64,000 bases of DNA from Arthrobacter sp. ov118. Its GTDB lineage: Bacteria > Actinomycetota > Actinomycetes > Actinomycetales > Micrococcaceae. Under the pieces are notes generated by a model. It worked only from the letters and a program-made list of their open reading frames with translations, was not told where the DNA came from and searched no databases. The stretch is from the NCBI RefSeq assembly GCF_900116495.1, contig NZ_FPAY01000003.1, positions 310,001 to 374,000 of the forward strand, given 5' to 3'. Position numbers and translations under genes: made by a program. Position 1 is the first letter of the stretch; the number at the start of each line of letters is the position of its first letter. Positions 24,179 through 34,775 of the stretch are shown here, piece after piece.

Positions 24179-25633
24179 ATGCAAGAAGTCATGCTCAAGC
24201 AGGACTCTAAACTCGACCGGTATTTCAAGATCTCCGAGCGCGGTTCGAACATCTCGCGCGAGATCCGCGGAGGGTTCGCCACCTTCTTCGCCATGAGCTA
24301 CATCGTGGTGCTGAACCCGCTGATCCTCGCCGGACCCGACTCCACGGGCGCGACGCTCGGCTTCCCCGCCGTCGCCGCTGTAACCGCCTTCGTGGCCGGC
24401 ATCCTCACCATCCTCATGGGAGCGTGGGCCAAGCATCCCTTCGCCCTGGCCACCGGCCTCGGCGTCAACGCGTTCGTGGCGGTCACCGTTGCCACGAACC
24501 CCGGCCTGACCTGGCCGGACATGATGGGCCTGGTGATGCTCTCCGGCATCACCATGCTGATCCTGGTCCTCACCGGCTTCCGGACGGCCGTGTTCAAGGC
24601 CGTCCCCGAGGGACTGAAGACCGCGATCGTGGTCGGCATCGGCCTCTTCATCGCCCTGATCGGCCTCGTCAACGCGGGCTTCGTGCGCCGCATCCCGGAT
24701 GTCGCCGGCACCACCGTTCCGGTCGGGCTCGGCTTTGACGGCAAGCTGGTGGGCTGGCCCACTTTCGTGTTCGTCTTCGGCCTGGTCCTCACCATTGCGC
24801 TCGTGGTCCGCAAGGTCAAGGGCGCCATCCTGATCGGCATCGTCGCCTCCACCATCCTGTCGGTGATCCTGGAATCCATCCTGCACATCGGCCCCAGCTT
24901 TGACGGCAAGAACCACAACCCGCAGGGCTGGTCCCTGGTCGCACCCCAGTTCTCGGAGTGGACCGCGCCGGACCTGTCCCTGATCGGCAAGGCCAACCCC
25001 TTCGGCGCCTTTGAGCACCTCGGCTTCGTCGCGGCCACCCTGCTTGCCTTCGTGATCCTGCTCAGCATCTTCTTCGATGCCATGGGCACCATGGTGGGCC
25101 TGGCTACGGAGGCCGACACCATCGACAAGGACGGCAACATCCCCAACGTAGACCGTGTTCTGCAGGTGGACGCCCTCGGCGCGATCATCGGCGGCGGAGC
25201 TTCCGTCTCCTCGAACCAGATCTACGTCGAATCCGGCGCCGGCATCGGTGAAGGGGCCCGCACCGGCCTGGCATCGGTCGTCACCGGCCTGCTGTTCCTC
25301 GTGGCCATGTTCTTCACCCCGCTAATCAACCTCGTGCCGTTCGAGGCTGTGGCCCCCGCCCTGGTGATCGTCGGCTTCATGATGGTCTCGCAGGTCGGCA
25401 AGATCGACTGGCAGGACTGGGGCATCGCGATCCCGGCCTTCCTGACCTTCACCCTCATGCCCTTCACGTACTCGATCGCCAACGGCCTGGGCGCGGGCTT
25501 CATCAGCTTTGTGCTGATCCGCCTGTTCCAGGGCCGTGCCCGCGAAGTGCACCCGCTGATGTGGGCTGTGGCTGCGGCGTTCCTCCTGTTCTTCGCGATC
25601 GGCCCGATCGAGGCCGCGCTCGGGATCCACTAA
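24179..25633 (+). CDS. NCS2 family purine permease (AzgA/PbuG type)
   Basis: Transporter of 484 aa with about 12-14 helices. The opening (SREIRGGFATFFAMSYIVVLNP) and the sequence FDAMGTMVGLATEADTID are hallmarks of the adenine/guanine/hypoxanthine branch of NCS2. A proton-coupled purine uptake role is inferred from the family. CCGGAGGACTC stands ahead of the ATG. It sits 127 bp upstream of hutG on the same strand, but a motif and promoter region in that gap suggest hutG is separately controlled. Confidence 0.93.
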   Translation: MQEVMLKQDSKLDRYFKISERGSNISREIRGGFATFFAMSYIVVLNPLILAGPDSTGATLGFPAVAAVTAFVAGILTILMGAWAKHPFALATGLGVNAFVAVTVATNPGLTWPDMMGLVMLSGITMLILVLTGFRTAVFKAVPEGLKTAIVVGIGLFIALIGLVNAGFVRRIPDVAGTTVPVGLGFDGKLVGWPTFVFVFGLVLTIALVVRKVKGAILIGIVASTILSVILESILHIGPSFDGKNHNPQGWSLVAPQFSEWTAPDLSLIGKANPFGAFEHLGFVAATLLAFVILLSIFFDAMGTMVGLATEADTIDKDGNIPNVDRVLQVDALGAIIGGGASVSSNQIYVESGAGIGEGARTGLASVVTGLLFLVAMFFTPLINLVPFEAVAPALVIVGFMMVSQVGKIDWQDWGIAIPAFLTFTLMPFTYSIANGLGAGFISFVLIRLFQGRAREVHPLMWAVAAAFLLFFAIGPIEAALGIH

Positions 25634-25690
25634 GGTCTTCCCGCCTTCCCGTCCGCCGAGATGGCATTCGCGGCAGTGTTTAACGGGGCT

Positions 25691-25706
25691 TTCCGGGATT
25701 TCGGAC
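25691..25706 (-). promoter_or_regulatory. Candidate hut regulator site upstream of hutG
   Basis: On the minus strand this reads GTCCGAAATCCCGGAA, sharing GTCCGnnATyCC with sites near hutU and the IclR gene. It lies 55-70 bp upstream of the hutG start. Confidence 0.5.
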
Positions 25707-25760
25707 ACGACGACGACGGAGCGGCTGGTTTTCGGGTGCCGGCTGCGGTGAGCTAGGACC

Positions 25761-26741
25761 ATGGTTACTGCCGCCCTCTTCGTCGATGTCCCGCCGCTGC
25801 CCTGGACCGGGAGGTTCGATGGCGACGGCGCCGAGCACCGGCGCTGGTGGCAGGCGGTGACCTCCTACGCCCCGCAGGGTCCGGCGGCCGCGCACCCGGC
25901 ACCGGTCCCGGCTCCATTCAGCAGCCGGACCGCCGTCATTCTCGGCTTCGGCAGCGATGAAGGGGTGCGCCGCAACAAGGGCCGTGTCGGCGCCGCGGCC
26001 GCGCCCGCCGCCATCAGGGCCGCCCTGGGCCCGCTCGCCTTCCACTCCGGCCGGGACGTGCTCGACGCCGGGGACGTCACCGTGAGCGGCGGGTCTCTGG
26101 AAGCCGGCCAGGTCCGTGCCGGGCAGGCGGTCTCCCGGATCATCGACGCCGGGCAGCTTCCGGTGCTGCTGGGCGGCGGCCATGAAACCGCGTTCGCCAG
26201 CTACCTCGGCGTCGCAGGGTCGGCGGCCGTGCGCGAGGGGCTGAGGGTCGGCGTGCTGAACCTCGACGCCCACTTCGACCTCCGTGACGAACCCGCACCC
26301 AGCTCCGGGACGCCGTTCCTGCAGATGGCCCGCGCGGAAGCGGCCGCTGGCCGCGAACTGCGCTACGCAGTCGTCGGGATTTCCGAGCCGAACAACACCC
26401 GGGCACTGTTCCGGACCGCAGAAGAGCTCGGCGTGGACTACCTCCTGGACGAGGACTGCACGGCGGAGGCCGCGCAGTCCTTTGTGGCGGAGTTCCTGGC
26501 GCAGGTGGATGCCGTGTACCTCACGATCGACCTGGACGTCCTGCCGGCCTCGGTGGCCCCCGGGGTCAGCGCGCCGGCCGCCTACGGCGTACCGCTGCCC
26601 GTGATCACCGCCGTGTGCCGGCAGGTGGCGGCCAGCGGGAAGCTCCTGCACCTGGACGTCGCGGAGCTGAACCCTGACTTCGACATCGACGCCCGCACCG
26701 CCAAGGTGGCCGCGCGGCTGATCGCCACGCTGCTCGGGTAA
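25761..26741 (+). CDS. hutG: Formimidoylglutamase (histidine degradation)
   Basis: Arginase-fold enzyme of 326 aa that hydrolyses N-formimidoyl-L-glutamate to glutamate and formamide, the last step of one branch of histidine breakdown. Binuclear Mn ligands are visible: GGGHET, NLDAHFDLR and IDLDVLPASVAPG, followed by SAPAAYG as in HutG rather than arginase. The N-terminal 30 residues (WTGRFDGDGAEHRRWWQ) also match HutG. It stands apart from hutU and hutH, which lie 2.5 kb away on the other strand, but shares an upstream motif with them. Confidence 0.93.
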   Translation: MVTAALFVDVPPLPWTGRFDGDGAEHRRWWQAVTSYAPQGPAAAHPAPVPAPFSSRTAVILGFGSDEGVRRNKGRVGAAAAPAAIRAALGPLAFHSGRDVLDAGDVTVSGGSLEAGQVRAGQAVSRIIDAGQLPVLLGGGHETAFASYLGVAGSAAVREGLRVGVLNLDAHFDLRDEPAPSSGTPFLQMARAEAAAGRELRYAVVGISEPNNTRALFRTAEELGVDYLLDEDCTAEAAQSFVAEFLAQVDAVYLTIDLDVLPASVAPGVSAPAAYGVPLPVITAVCRQVAASGKLLHLDVAELNPDFDIDARTAKVAARLIATLLG

Positions 26742-26748
26742 CGCGGGC

Positions 26749-28056
26749 CTATACAGCCGTGCGGGGAGCCTCACCCTCGTCGCCGTGCTGTTCCAGGGCC
26801 CTGCGCTGGCGCAGCCGGTCCAGCCGGTTCATTACCGGGGCAGTCGTGGCGCCGTGCAGCACGATCGACATCGCCACCACCAGCCCCACCAACGCCCAAA
26901 GCTCCTGCGCCTGCGCGGCGAAGTTTCCCGTGCCGAGGGCGAAACCGATGTAGTACAGCGAACCGACGCCGCGGATGCCGAAAAACGAAATCGCAATCCG
27001 TTCCCGCGGGCCGGTCTTGCCCCGGGCAAGCGCCAGCCAGCCAGCGAGCGGCCGCACCAGCAGGAGGAAGGCCAGGGCCACCAGCACCTCTGCCCAGCCG
27101 ATTCCGGCCAGCAGCCCGCGGGCAATGGCGCCGCCGAGCAGCACCAGGATGACCACGGTCATGAGCCGTTCGAGCTGTTCCACATAGGAGTGCATCACGC
27201 GGTGGAAGCCGTGGGTGCGTTCCGCGGCCCGGATGGTCACCGCGCAGACAAAAACCGCGACGAACCCGTAGCCCTCGAGCATCTGTGCTGCCCCGTAGGC
27301 CAGGAAGGTCGCGGCGAGGGCCACAAAGCCCTCCGAGTGGTTGGAGAGCCGGATGCTTTCGTGCCGGGCACCGAAAAAGAGCCTGCCCATCGCTTTTCCG
27401 GCCGCGAAGCCCAGGAGAACGCCGATGCCGATCCGCCAGAGCACGTCCACGGCGAACCAGGGGGCGAACCACTCAGACGGGGACGCGCCAACCAGGCTGA
27501 TGGCGATGGCCAGATAGACAAACGGGAACGCCAGGCCGTCATTGAGCCCGGCTTCGGAGGTCAGCCCGAACCGGATCTCGTCTTCGCCGCGCTCGGCCTC
27601 ACCTTCGTCGTCGGCCGGCTCACCCACCTGCACCTCGGAGGCCAGGACCGGGTCGGTAGGTGCCAGTGCGGCGCCAATGAGCAGGGCGGCGCCGAGGCCT
27701 AGTCCCAGGGCCCACAGCCCCAGCAGGGTCAGGCCCACGATGCAGAGCGGCATGGCCAGGCCCAGCATCCGCCAGGTGGTGGACCACCGGCGCAGCCCGA
27801 TCGGGCGGTCCAGGGCCAGCCCGGCGCCCATCAGCGAGATGAGGACGCACACCTCGGTCAGGTGCGTGGTGAAATCCCCGTATTGCACAGGGTCCGGGTC
27901 CGGCAGGCTGGGGATGAAGGTGAAGGCCAGCATCCCCGCGGCCAGGAACACCATCGGCATGGACAGCGGCGCATTGCGCAGCAGCTTCGGCAGAACGGCG
28001 GCGGCGAAGACCGCCAGACCCGCCGCCGCGAACACGATACTGGTCGCCTCGAACAC
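26749..28056 (-). CDS. CPA1-type cation:proton antiporter
   Basis: Membrane antiporter of 435 aa with about 12 helices. The ion-binding region GLTSEAGLNDGLAFPFVYLA (ND pair in helix 6) and ALAPTDPVLASEVQVG in helix 4 are typical of Na+/H+ exchangers. An acidic loop between them (GEPADDEGEAERGEDE) is also usual. It has a short cytoplasmic tail. It is convergent with hutG, whose stop is 7 bp from its own, and has no evident link to histidine use. Confidence 0.92.
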   Translation of the reverse strand: MFEATSIVFAAAGLAVFAAAVLPKLLRNAPLSMPMVFLAAGMLAFTFIPSLPDPDPVQYGDFTTHLTEVCVLISLMGAGLALDRPIGLRRWSTTWRMLGLAMPLCIVGLTLLGLWALGLGLGAALLIGAALAPTDPVLASEVQVGEPADDEGEAERGEDEIRFGLTSEAGLNDGLAFPFVYLAIAISLVGASPSEWFAPWFAVDVLWRIGIGVLLGFAAGKAMGRLFFGARHESIRLSNHSEGFVALAATFLAYGAAQMLEGYGFVAVFVCAVTIRAAERTHGFHRVMHSYVEQLERLMTVVILVLLGGAIARGLLAGIGWAEVLVALAFLLLVRPLAGWLALARGKTGPRERIAISFFGIRGVGSLYYIGFALGTGNFAAQAQELWALVGLVVAMSIVLHGATTAPVMNRLDRLRQRRALEQHGDEGEAPRTAV

Positions 28057-28099
28057 GTGCTTTCCCTCCTGCCGCGGCCCGGAGTCCCGGGAATGGGTC

Positions 28100-28129
28100 G
28101 GGGCGCCGTCCCCAACGGAACGGCGCCCC
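28100..28129. terminator. Intergenic hairpin after the 78-aa gene
   Basis: A perfect 10-bp GC-rich stem, GGGGCGCCGT (28100-28109) with ACGGCGCCCC (28120-28129), and a 10-nt loop. It lies downstream of the small gene at 28174-28410 and upstream of the antiporter start. It has no T run, so termination would depend on the stem alone. Confidence 0.55.
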
Positions 28130-28173
28130 TCCTTTAGAACATACCCGCGTGCGGGGTGGAAAGTCGGTAACGA

Positions 28174-28410
28174 TCAGCTACGGCGCACCCGCACGCCGTC
28201 GGACTGCAGGAAAAGCTGCGTTTCGGACGGCCCGGTGGGCACCAGCCAGAGCACATTTCCGCTCAGTGAGACCTCTTCGACCTCACCGGCCGCAATGACC
28301 TGTGCGTGCTTGACGATTTCGACCCGCTCTCCGACCCGAAGGCCGCACCAGTCGGAAACCGTGGCTGCCGTTGCAAGGCGCCTGGACAGTACCGTGCCGC
28401 GTGCTTTCAT
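28174..28410 (-). CDS. Hypothetical 78-aa protein downstream of hutH
   Basis: Small soluble protein whose residues 20-78 read as a compact beta barrel: RVGERVEIVKHAQVIAAG, then EVEEVSLSGNVLWLV and ending LQSDGVRVRRS. The start is taken as ATG 28410 with GGGG about 10 bases upstream; an in-frame extension to 28470 has no obvious site. It lies 152 bp downstream of hutH on the same strand. I do not recognise a family. Confidence 0.6.
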   Translation of the reverse strand: MKARGTVLSRRLATAATVSDWCGLRVGERVEIVKHAQVIAAGEVEEVSLSGNVLWLVPTGPSETQLFLQSDGVRVRRS

Positions 28411-28562
28411 AGAACTATTACCCCTTTGTATGTGTTCTTTGCCACAACTTCGTCGGTGTGGACTTTCCATTTGTACTACACATCCCGCGCTCCCGAAGGC
28501 CGTGTTGCCGAAGATTTCGGGAACTCCGGGAATTATTCAGCTGGCATGCACTTTGTTTCCTC

Positions 28563-30155
28563 TCAGGCGAGATTTCCGACGGCGGATTCGGCCGCAGCCC
28601 GGATCCCGCCGGACGCCACCAGCGCGTCGGCCGCTTCGAGCTCCGGTGACAGGAACCGGTCGGTGCCGGGACCGCCGACGACGTCGCGCAGCGCGGCGAT
28701 CACGGCCGTGCCCGCAGGGCCCGGTGTCAGCTCCCCGCCGGAGACCTGGGTACGGATGTCCAGCGCGCGGGCCGAGGTCACCAGTTCGACGGCGAGGACG
28801 CGGCGCAGGTTCTCGACCGCTTTCCGGAGCTTGCGGGCAGCGTGCCAGCCCATGGAGACGTGGTCCTCCTGCATCGCCGAACTCGGGATCGAGTCGACCG
28901 ACGCCGGCACGGCCAGGCGCTTGTTGTCCGAGACCAGTCCGGCCTGGGTGTACTGGGCGATCATGAGGCCCGAGTCGACGCCGGGGTCCGCGGCAAGGAA
29001 GGCGGGCAGTCCGTGCGAGCGTGCCGGATCCAGCATCCGGTCGGTCCGGCGCTCGGCGATGGAGCTAAGGTCCGCGACGGCGATGGCCAGGAAGTCCAGC
29101 ACATAAGCCACTGGGGCGCCGTGGAAGTTGCCGTTGGAGCTGACCCGGCCGTCCGGCAGGACCACCGGGTTGTCGATCGCCGCGGCCAGTTCCCGCGAGG
29201 CGACCAGGGCCGCGTGGTCCACGGTGTCCCGGACGGCGCCGGCCACCTGGGGTGCGCAGCGCAGCGAGTACGCGTCCTGGACCTTGGTGTCATTGATCCG
29301 GTGCGAGGCCACGATCGGCGAATTGGACAGGACCCGGAGCATGTTGTCCGCGGAGGCGGCCTGGCCGGGGTGCGGGCGGAGCGCTGCGTGCAGTTCGGGC
29401 AGGAACACCTGGTCCGTGCCGAGCAGCGCCTCGACGCTGAGCGCGGCGGTGATGTCCGCCGTCGTGAGCAGCTGCCGGATGTCCGCGATGGCCATCAGCA
29501 GCATCCCCAGCATGCCCTCGGTGCCGTTGACGAGGGCCAGGCCCTCCTTTTCGGCCAGGGTGACGGGTTCGATCCCGTGGGCGGCGAGGAGTTCCGCGAC
29601 GGGACGTTCGCCCTTGGAGCCGTAGTGCTCGCCGTCCGGGCCGGTCGCCTCGCCTTCGCCCATCAGGACGAGGGCGCAGTGTGACAGCGGCGCGAGGTCG
29701 CCCGAGCAGCCGAGCGAGCCGAATTCGCGGACCACCGGGGTGATGCCGGCGTTCAGGACGTCCACCATGGTCTGCAGGACCACGGGGCGGACGCCGGTCC
29801 GGCCGGAGGCGAGGGTCTTGGCGCGCAGGAACATGATGCCGCGGACCACCTCGCGTTCCACGGCCGGGCCCATGCCGGCGGCGTGGCTGCGGATCAGGGA
29901 TTTCTGCAGCTGGGTGCGCAGCTCGCCCGGGATGTGCCGGTTGGCCAGCGCCCCGAAGCCGGTGGAGATGCCGTAGGCGGGGGTATCGCTGTGGGCGAGG
30001 TCGTCGATGTGGGCGCGGACCTTGGCGACGGCGTCGAGGGCGTCCTGGGCGATGGTCACGTGGGCGTCGTGGCGGGCGACGGCGACAACGTCTTCGGGGG
30101 TGACGCCGCTGGAGCCGAGGGTGACGGTCAGCGGTTCGTGGGTGGTAAGAGTCAT
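28563..30155 (-). CDS. hutH: Histidine ammonia-lyase
   Basis: First enzyme of histidine breakdown (histidine to urocanate plus ammonia), 530 aa. The family order is clear: YGISTGFGALANRHI, the prosthetic-group site GSLGCSGDLAPLSH, YSLRCAPQV and QEDHVSMG. The MIO cofactor normally forms from Ala-Ser-Gly; here the triad is Cys-Ser-Gly. ATG 30155 has AGGAAGA 6 bases upstream and matches the usual HutH start. It follows hutU with a 118-bp gap that holds palindrome B1, so expression of hutH may be tuned separately. Confidence 0.96.
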   Translation of the reverse strand: MTLTTHEPLTVTLGSSGVTPEDVVAVARHDAHVTIAQDALDAVAKVRAHIDDLAHSDTPAYGISTGFGALANRHIPGELRTQLQKSLIRSHAAGMGPAVEREVVRGIMFLRAKTLASGRTGVRPVVLQTMVDVLNAGITPVVREFGSLGCSGDLAPLSHCALVLMGEGEATGPDGEHYGSKGERPVAELLAAHGIEPVTLAEKEGLALVNGTEGMLGMLLMAIADIRQLLTTADITAALSVEALLGTDQVFLPELHAALRPHPGQAASADNMLRVLSNSPIVASHRINDTKVQDAYSLRCAPQVAGAVRDTVDHAALVASRELAAAIDNPVVLPDGRVSSNGNFHGAPVAYVLDFLAIAVADLSSIAERRTDRMLDPARSHGLPAFLAADPGVDSGLMIAQYTQAGLVSDNKRLAVPASVDSIPSSAMQEDHVSMGWHAARKLRKAVENLRRVLAVELVTSARALDIRTQVSGGELTPGPAGTAVIAALRDVVGGPGTDRFLSPELEAADALVASGGIRAAAESAVGNLA

Positions 30156-30193
30156 TGAGATCTTCCTAAGTCTGATGGTAGAGCCGGGCTCCC

Positions 30194-30255
30194 CGTCGAT
30201 TGCTCCGTAACGGCCCTTTTCAAGGCTCAAAACGGCACTTACGGAGCAATCGACG
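30194..30255. repeat. Long intergenic palindrome B1, between hutU and hutH
   Basis: Perfect 17-bp arms (30194-30210 and 30239-30255; arm CGTCGATTGCTCCGTAA) around a 28-nt loop. It lies inside a same-strand operon, so it could act as an attenuator or an RNA-processing or stability element. Its loop aligns with that of palindrome B2 (39191-39250) in the opposite orientation, 19 of 28 positions by eye. Confidence 0.8.
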
Positions 30256-30273
30256 AGGTTTACGGGGGCTGGG

Positions 30274-31971
<1,698 letters not shown>

Positions 31972-32084
31972 AAGGGGCTCCTTCTGTGGAGTGGTGTTCG
32001 CGGAGAGTGGTGTTCGCGGGAAGTGGTTCTGTATCAACTAAAGCCTGTCCGCAGGACCGCAGACAGGGGGTTCAGCCCGGTGCT

Positions 32085-32100
32085 GTCCGGCATTCCAGAC
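32085..32100 (+). promoter_or_regulatory. Candidate hut regulator site upstream of hutU
   Basis: GTCCGGCATTCCAGAC, centred about 120 bp upstream of the hutU start. It is one of the best matches to the shared motif GTCCGnnATyCCaGAC. A second symmetric element, CTGTC-N12-GACAG (32045-32066), lies closer to hutU. Confidence 0.55.
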
Positions 32101-32115
32101 CCTCCCCTCCCCCAT

Positions 32116-32172
32116 TGCGCTATCACTTCCGGTTGCCAAAACGGAGGAATGGGAGCCAAAAGTGATAGCGCA
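32116..32172. repeat. Long intergenic palindrome C
   Basis: Perfect 13-bp arms, TGCGCTATCACTT (32116-32128) and its complement (32160-32172), around a 31-nt loop. It lies 23 bp beyond the IclR stop and upstream of hutU, so it may terminate IclR transcripts before the hut genes. Confidence 0.75.
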
Positions 32173-32194
32173 TCCGGGGTGGGGGCGGCGGCGG

Positions 32195-33157
32195 TCAGGC
32201 CGGGCGGCCGTGGATCCGGACCGAGAGTTCGTTGGCGACCTTCTGCACCCGTGCGGCGAGGGCGGGCCAGTCCTCCGCTGGCAGCTTGTCCTCGAGGAAG
32301 GTCACGGCGACGGCGGCGGTCGGCCATCCGACGTGGTCGGTCACGGCGGCCGCGATCGAGCCGAAACCGGGCGTCACCTCACCGTGTTCGGTGGCGTAGC
32401 CGCGCTGCCGGACCTGGTCCAGGTGCGAGGACAGCGCGGAGTACTTCATGATGGGCGACTCGGTTTCGTGCCGGGCCGTGAACGCGGCGGCATTCGGGTA
32501 CAGCGCCCGCACTTGGGACTTCGGCAGCGCGGCAAGAATGGCGCGGCCGCTCGCGGTCAGGTGGCTGGGCAGCCGGACCCCGACGTCGGTCACAAGGGAC
32601 GGCCGGTTCTTGGCCCGCTCCTCCACGATGTAAAGCACATCGCGGCCGTGCAGCACGGCCAGGTGCGCGCTTTCGCCGATCACGTCCACGAGCGAGGCGA
32701 GCATAGGCCGGCCCAGCCGGGACAGCGGCTCCTGGCGGGAATAGGCCGAGCTGAGTTCGAAGGCGCTGATGCCCAGGCCATAGCGCTGCTCCTCGTGCAG
32801 GTGCAGCACGAAGCCGTTCGCCTCCATCACGCCGAGCAGGTGGTAGACGCTGGAGCGAGGCAGGCCCAACGCGGTGGCGATGTTCGACGCCGCCATCGGC
32901 CCGCGCCGGGAGGCCAGCAGCTTCAGGATGCGCAGCGTGTTTTCCGCCGCCGGCACTTTCGACGCCGCCTTGACGCCGGCGGCCCTGCGGGCAGGCTTGG
33001 GGGCGGACGCTGCCGCGGCCTCGGTCGGGGCTTCGACGGCGGTGTCGACGGCGGCGTCGACGGCCGTCTCGGGGGTGCTTTCGGCTGCGTTTCCGGCCGT
33101 AGCCGGTGCTATGGCGGCGGCGGGCGGATGGCTCAAGGTGGAGCTGGTGGCTGGCAT
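32195..33157 (-). CDS. IclR-family regulator of histidine utilization
   Basis: Regulator of 320 aa. An Ala/Pro-rich N-terminus of about 55 residues precedes the IclR winged helix (NTLRILKLLASRRGPM, then LGLPRSSVYHLLGVME) and the ligand domain (about 140-310: GESAHLAVLHGRDVLYI, LTASGRAILAALP, TPGFGSIAAAV). It is directly upstream of hutU-hutH on the same strand. Two copies of the hut motif lie in its own promoter region and one before hutU, which suggests autoregulation and hut control. The long N-terminus may mean the true start is further in. Confidence 0.88.
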   Translation of the reverse strand: MPATSSTLSHPPAAAIAPATAGNAAESTPETAVDAAVDTAVEAPTEAAAASAPKPARRAAGVKAASKVPAAENTLRILKLLASRRGPMAASNIATALGLPRSSVYHLLGVMEANGFVLHLHEEQRYGLGISAFELSSAYSRQEPLSRLGRPMLASLVDVIGESAHLAVLHGRDVLYIVEERAKNRPSLVTDVGVRLPSHLTASGRAILAALPKSQVRALYPNAAAFTARHETESPIMKYSALSSHLDQVRQRGYATEHGEVTPGFGSIAAAVTDHVGWPTAAVAVTFLEDKLPAEDWPALAARVQKVANELSVRIHGRPA

Positions 33158-33183
33158 GGTTCCTCTTCGAAAAAACGGGCACT

Positions 33184-33199
33184 GTCCGGTATCCCGTAC
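33184..33199 (+). promoter_or_regulatory. Candidate hut regulator site, IclR promoter copy 1
   Basis: GTCCGGTATCCCGTAC, 27 bp upstream of the assigned IclR start. It shares 13 of 16 positions with the hutU site. Confidence 0.5.
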
Positions 33200-33251
33200 T
33201 TAAGCATGCGCCCGGCGGCCTGCGTCCGGCAGCCCGCACACCCCTCCCGGT

Positions 33252-33267
33252 GTCTGGGATTACGGAC
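33252..33267 (-). promoter_or_regulatory. Candidate hut regulator site, IclR promoter copy 2
   Basis: On the minus strand GTCCGTAATCCCAGAC, about 95 bp upstream of the IclR start, in the region shared with the divergent SDR gene. It matches the consensus at every fixed position. Confidence 0.55.
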
Positions 33268-33381
33268 AATGTTGCATCCGATGGCGCCGCGGGCCTTCTG
33301 CCCCTATCCCCCCACCGCCCCGCCGGTGTTTTCTGGAGGCGTTTCGACGGCAGGGGTCTCCCGGAGAAAGGCAGGAAGGGC

Positions 33382-34299
33382 ATGGCTGCGGTGCTGTCAG
33401 GCAAAGTGGCGTTGGTGGCGGGAGCGACGCGCGGCGCCGGCCGCGGCGCTGCCGTCGCCCTCGGCGAGGCCGGGGCCGTCGTGTACTGCACCGGCCGCAC
33501 GACGTCCGGCCGGCGTTCCGACTATGACCGTCCGGAAACGATAGAGGAGACAGCCGAACTGGTCACCGCCGCCGGCGGGACGGGGATCGCCGCCGCCGTC
33601 GACCACCGCGAGCCATCCGAAGTTCAAACCCTTGTGCAACGGATCGACGCGGAGCAAGGCCGGCTGGATGTCCTCGTGAACGACATCTGGGGCGGCGAAG
33701 ACCTCATCGAATGGCAAACGCCGTTGTGGGCGCACGATCTGAACGCCGGTCTGCGGATGCTCCGCGGTGCCGTAGAGACTCATCTGATCACCAGCCATTT
33801 CGCCTTGCCGCTGCTCATCCGCCGGCCCGGCGGCCTGGTGGTGGAGATGACCGACGGAACCCGCGACTACAACGCCGGGCACTACCGGGTTTCCATGTCC
33901 TACGATCTTGCCAAGAACGCGGTGCTCCGGCTCGCCTTCAGCCAGGGGGAGGAGCTGAAGCCCTCCGGGTGCTCGGCGCTGGCGCTGACGCCCGGCTGGA
34001 TGCGGTCCGAAATGATGCTTGAGCACTTTGGCGTGATCGAGGCGAACTGGCGCGAGGCAGCCGGCACGCAGCCGCATTTTGCCGCGATCTCGGAGAGTCC
34101 CCTGTTCGTGGGGCGGGCGGTCGCGGCCCTCGCAGCGGACCCTGATCTGCACCGCCGCACCGGCGGCTCCTACTCCTCCGGCGGGCTGGCACGCGAATAC
34201 GGTTTCACCGACGTCGACGGCTCGCAGCCCGACTGCTGGCGGTATCTGGTGGAGGTGCAGGAATCGGGACTCCCGGCGGACCCGACCGGATACCGGTGA
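33382..34299 (+). CDS. Short-chain dehydrogenase/reductase
   Basis: NAD(P)-dependent oxidoreductase of 305 aa. Cofactor loop GATRGAGRGAAVALGEAG at the start, CTGRTTSG (favouring NADPH), VLVNDIWGGE in place of the usual NNAG, and the catalytic YDLAK. The extended C-terminus (SGGLAREYGFTDVDGSQPD) is typical of a subgroup of SDRs found in actinobacteria and plants (DHRS1-like). GAAGGG stands ahead of the ATG at 33382. It overlaps the phosphatase ORF region only slightly and is divergent from the hut IclR gene; the substrate is not known. Confidence 0.88.
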   Translation: MAAVLSGKVALVAGATRGAGRGAAVALGEAGAVVYCTGRTTSGRRSDYDRPETIEETAELVTAAGGTGIAAAVDHREPSEVQTLVQRIDAEQGRLDVLVNDIWGGEDLIEWQTPLWAHDLNAGLRMLRGAVETHLITSHFALPLLIRRPGGLVVEMTDGTRDYNAGHYRVSMSYDLAKNAVLRLAFSQGEELKPSGCSALALTPGWMRSEMMLEHFGVIEANWREAAGTQPHFAAISESPLFVGRAVAALAADPDLHRRTGGSYSSGGLAREYGFTDVDGSQPDCWRYLVEVQESGLPADPTGYR

Positions 34300-34334
34300 G
34301 GCCAAGCCGCGGAGGAAAGACTACGATCTGGATC

Positions 34335-34775
34335 ATGAAGGATACGTGGGAGGCGTCCCAGGCCGGTGTCCTGGTCCTGCCCTCGGGGCGGTGCATCCGC
34401 GGCCGCGGCCTGCACTACCCGCTTCCGCCCGGGCCGCTCCCCGAGTTCGGCGTGTACCTGCTGGGCAAGCCACCGCCTGCAGCGGCGTGGGAATCACGGT
34501 GGGTGCGGTGGCCGGATCTCCGGCTGCCTGCCGACCACTCCGACGCCCTGGACGCCCTGACGGAAGCCTGGCGGCGGGCCGAGTCCGAGCGGGTGGAGGT
34601 CGCCTGCATGCGCGGCGTCGGCAGGACCGGCACCGCCCTGGCCTGCATCGCCATCCTGGACGGGGTCCCGCCAGAGCAGGCAGTCATCTACGTGCGCCGG
34701 AACTACCGGCGCCGGACCGTGGAGACGCCCGGGCAGCGCCGGTACGTGGCCCGCTTCAAGCCCCAGGACGCGTGA
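34335..34775 (+). CDS. Protein-tyrosine phosphatase family protein
   Basis: Protein of 146 aa. The phosphatase loop CMRGVGRTG fits C-X5-R, followed by TALACIAI and the end motif YRRRTVETPGQRRYVARF. A conserved Asp in RLPADHSDALDALTEAW could be the general acid. It resembles the small dual-specificity phosphatases of actinobacteria; the substrate is unknown. ATG 34335 is preferred over an upstream in-frame start at 34296. It lies 35 bp after the SDR gene and may be cotranscribed. Confidence 0.85.
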   Translation: MKDTWEASQAGVLVLPSGRCIRGRGLHYPLPPGPLPEFGVYLLGKPPPAAAWESRWVRWPDLRLPADHSDALDALTEAWRRAESERVEVACMRGVGRTGTALACIAILDGVPPEQAVIYVRRNYRRRTVETPGQRRYVARFKPQDA

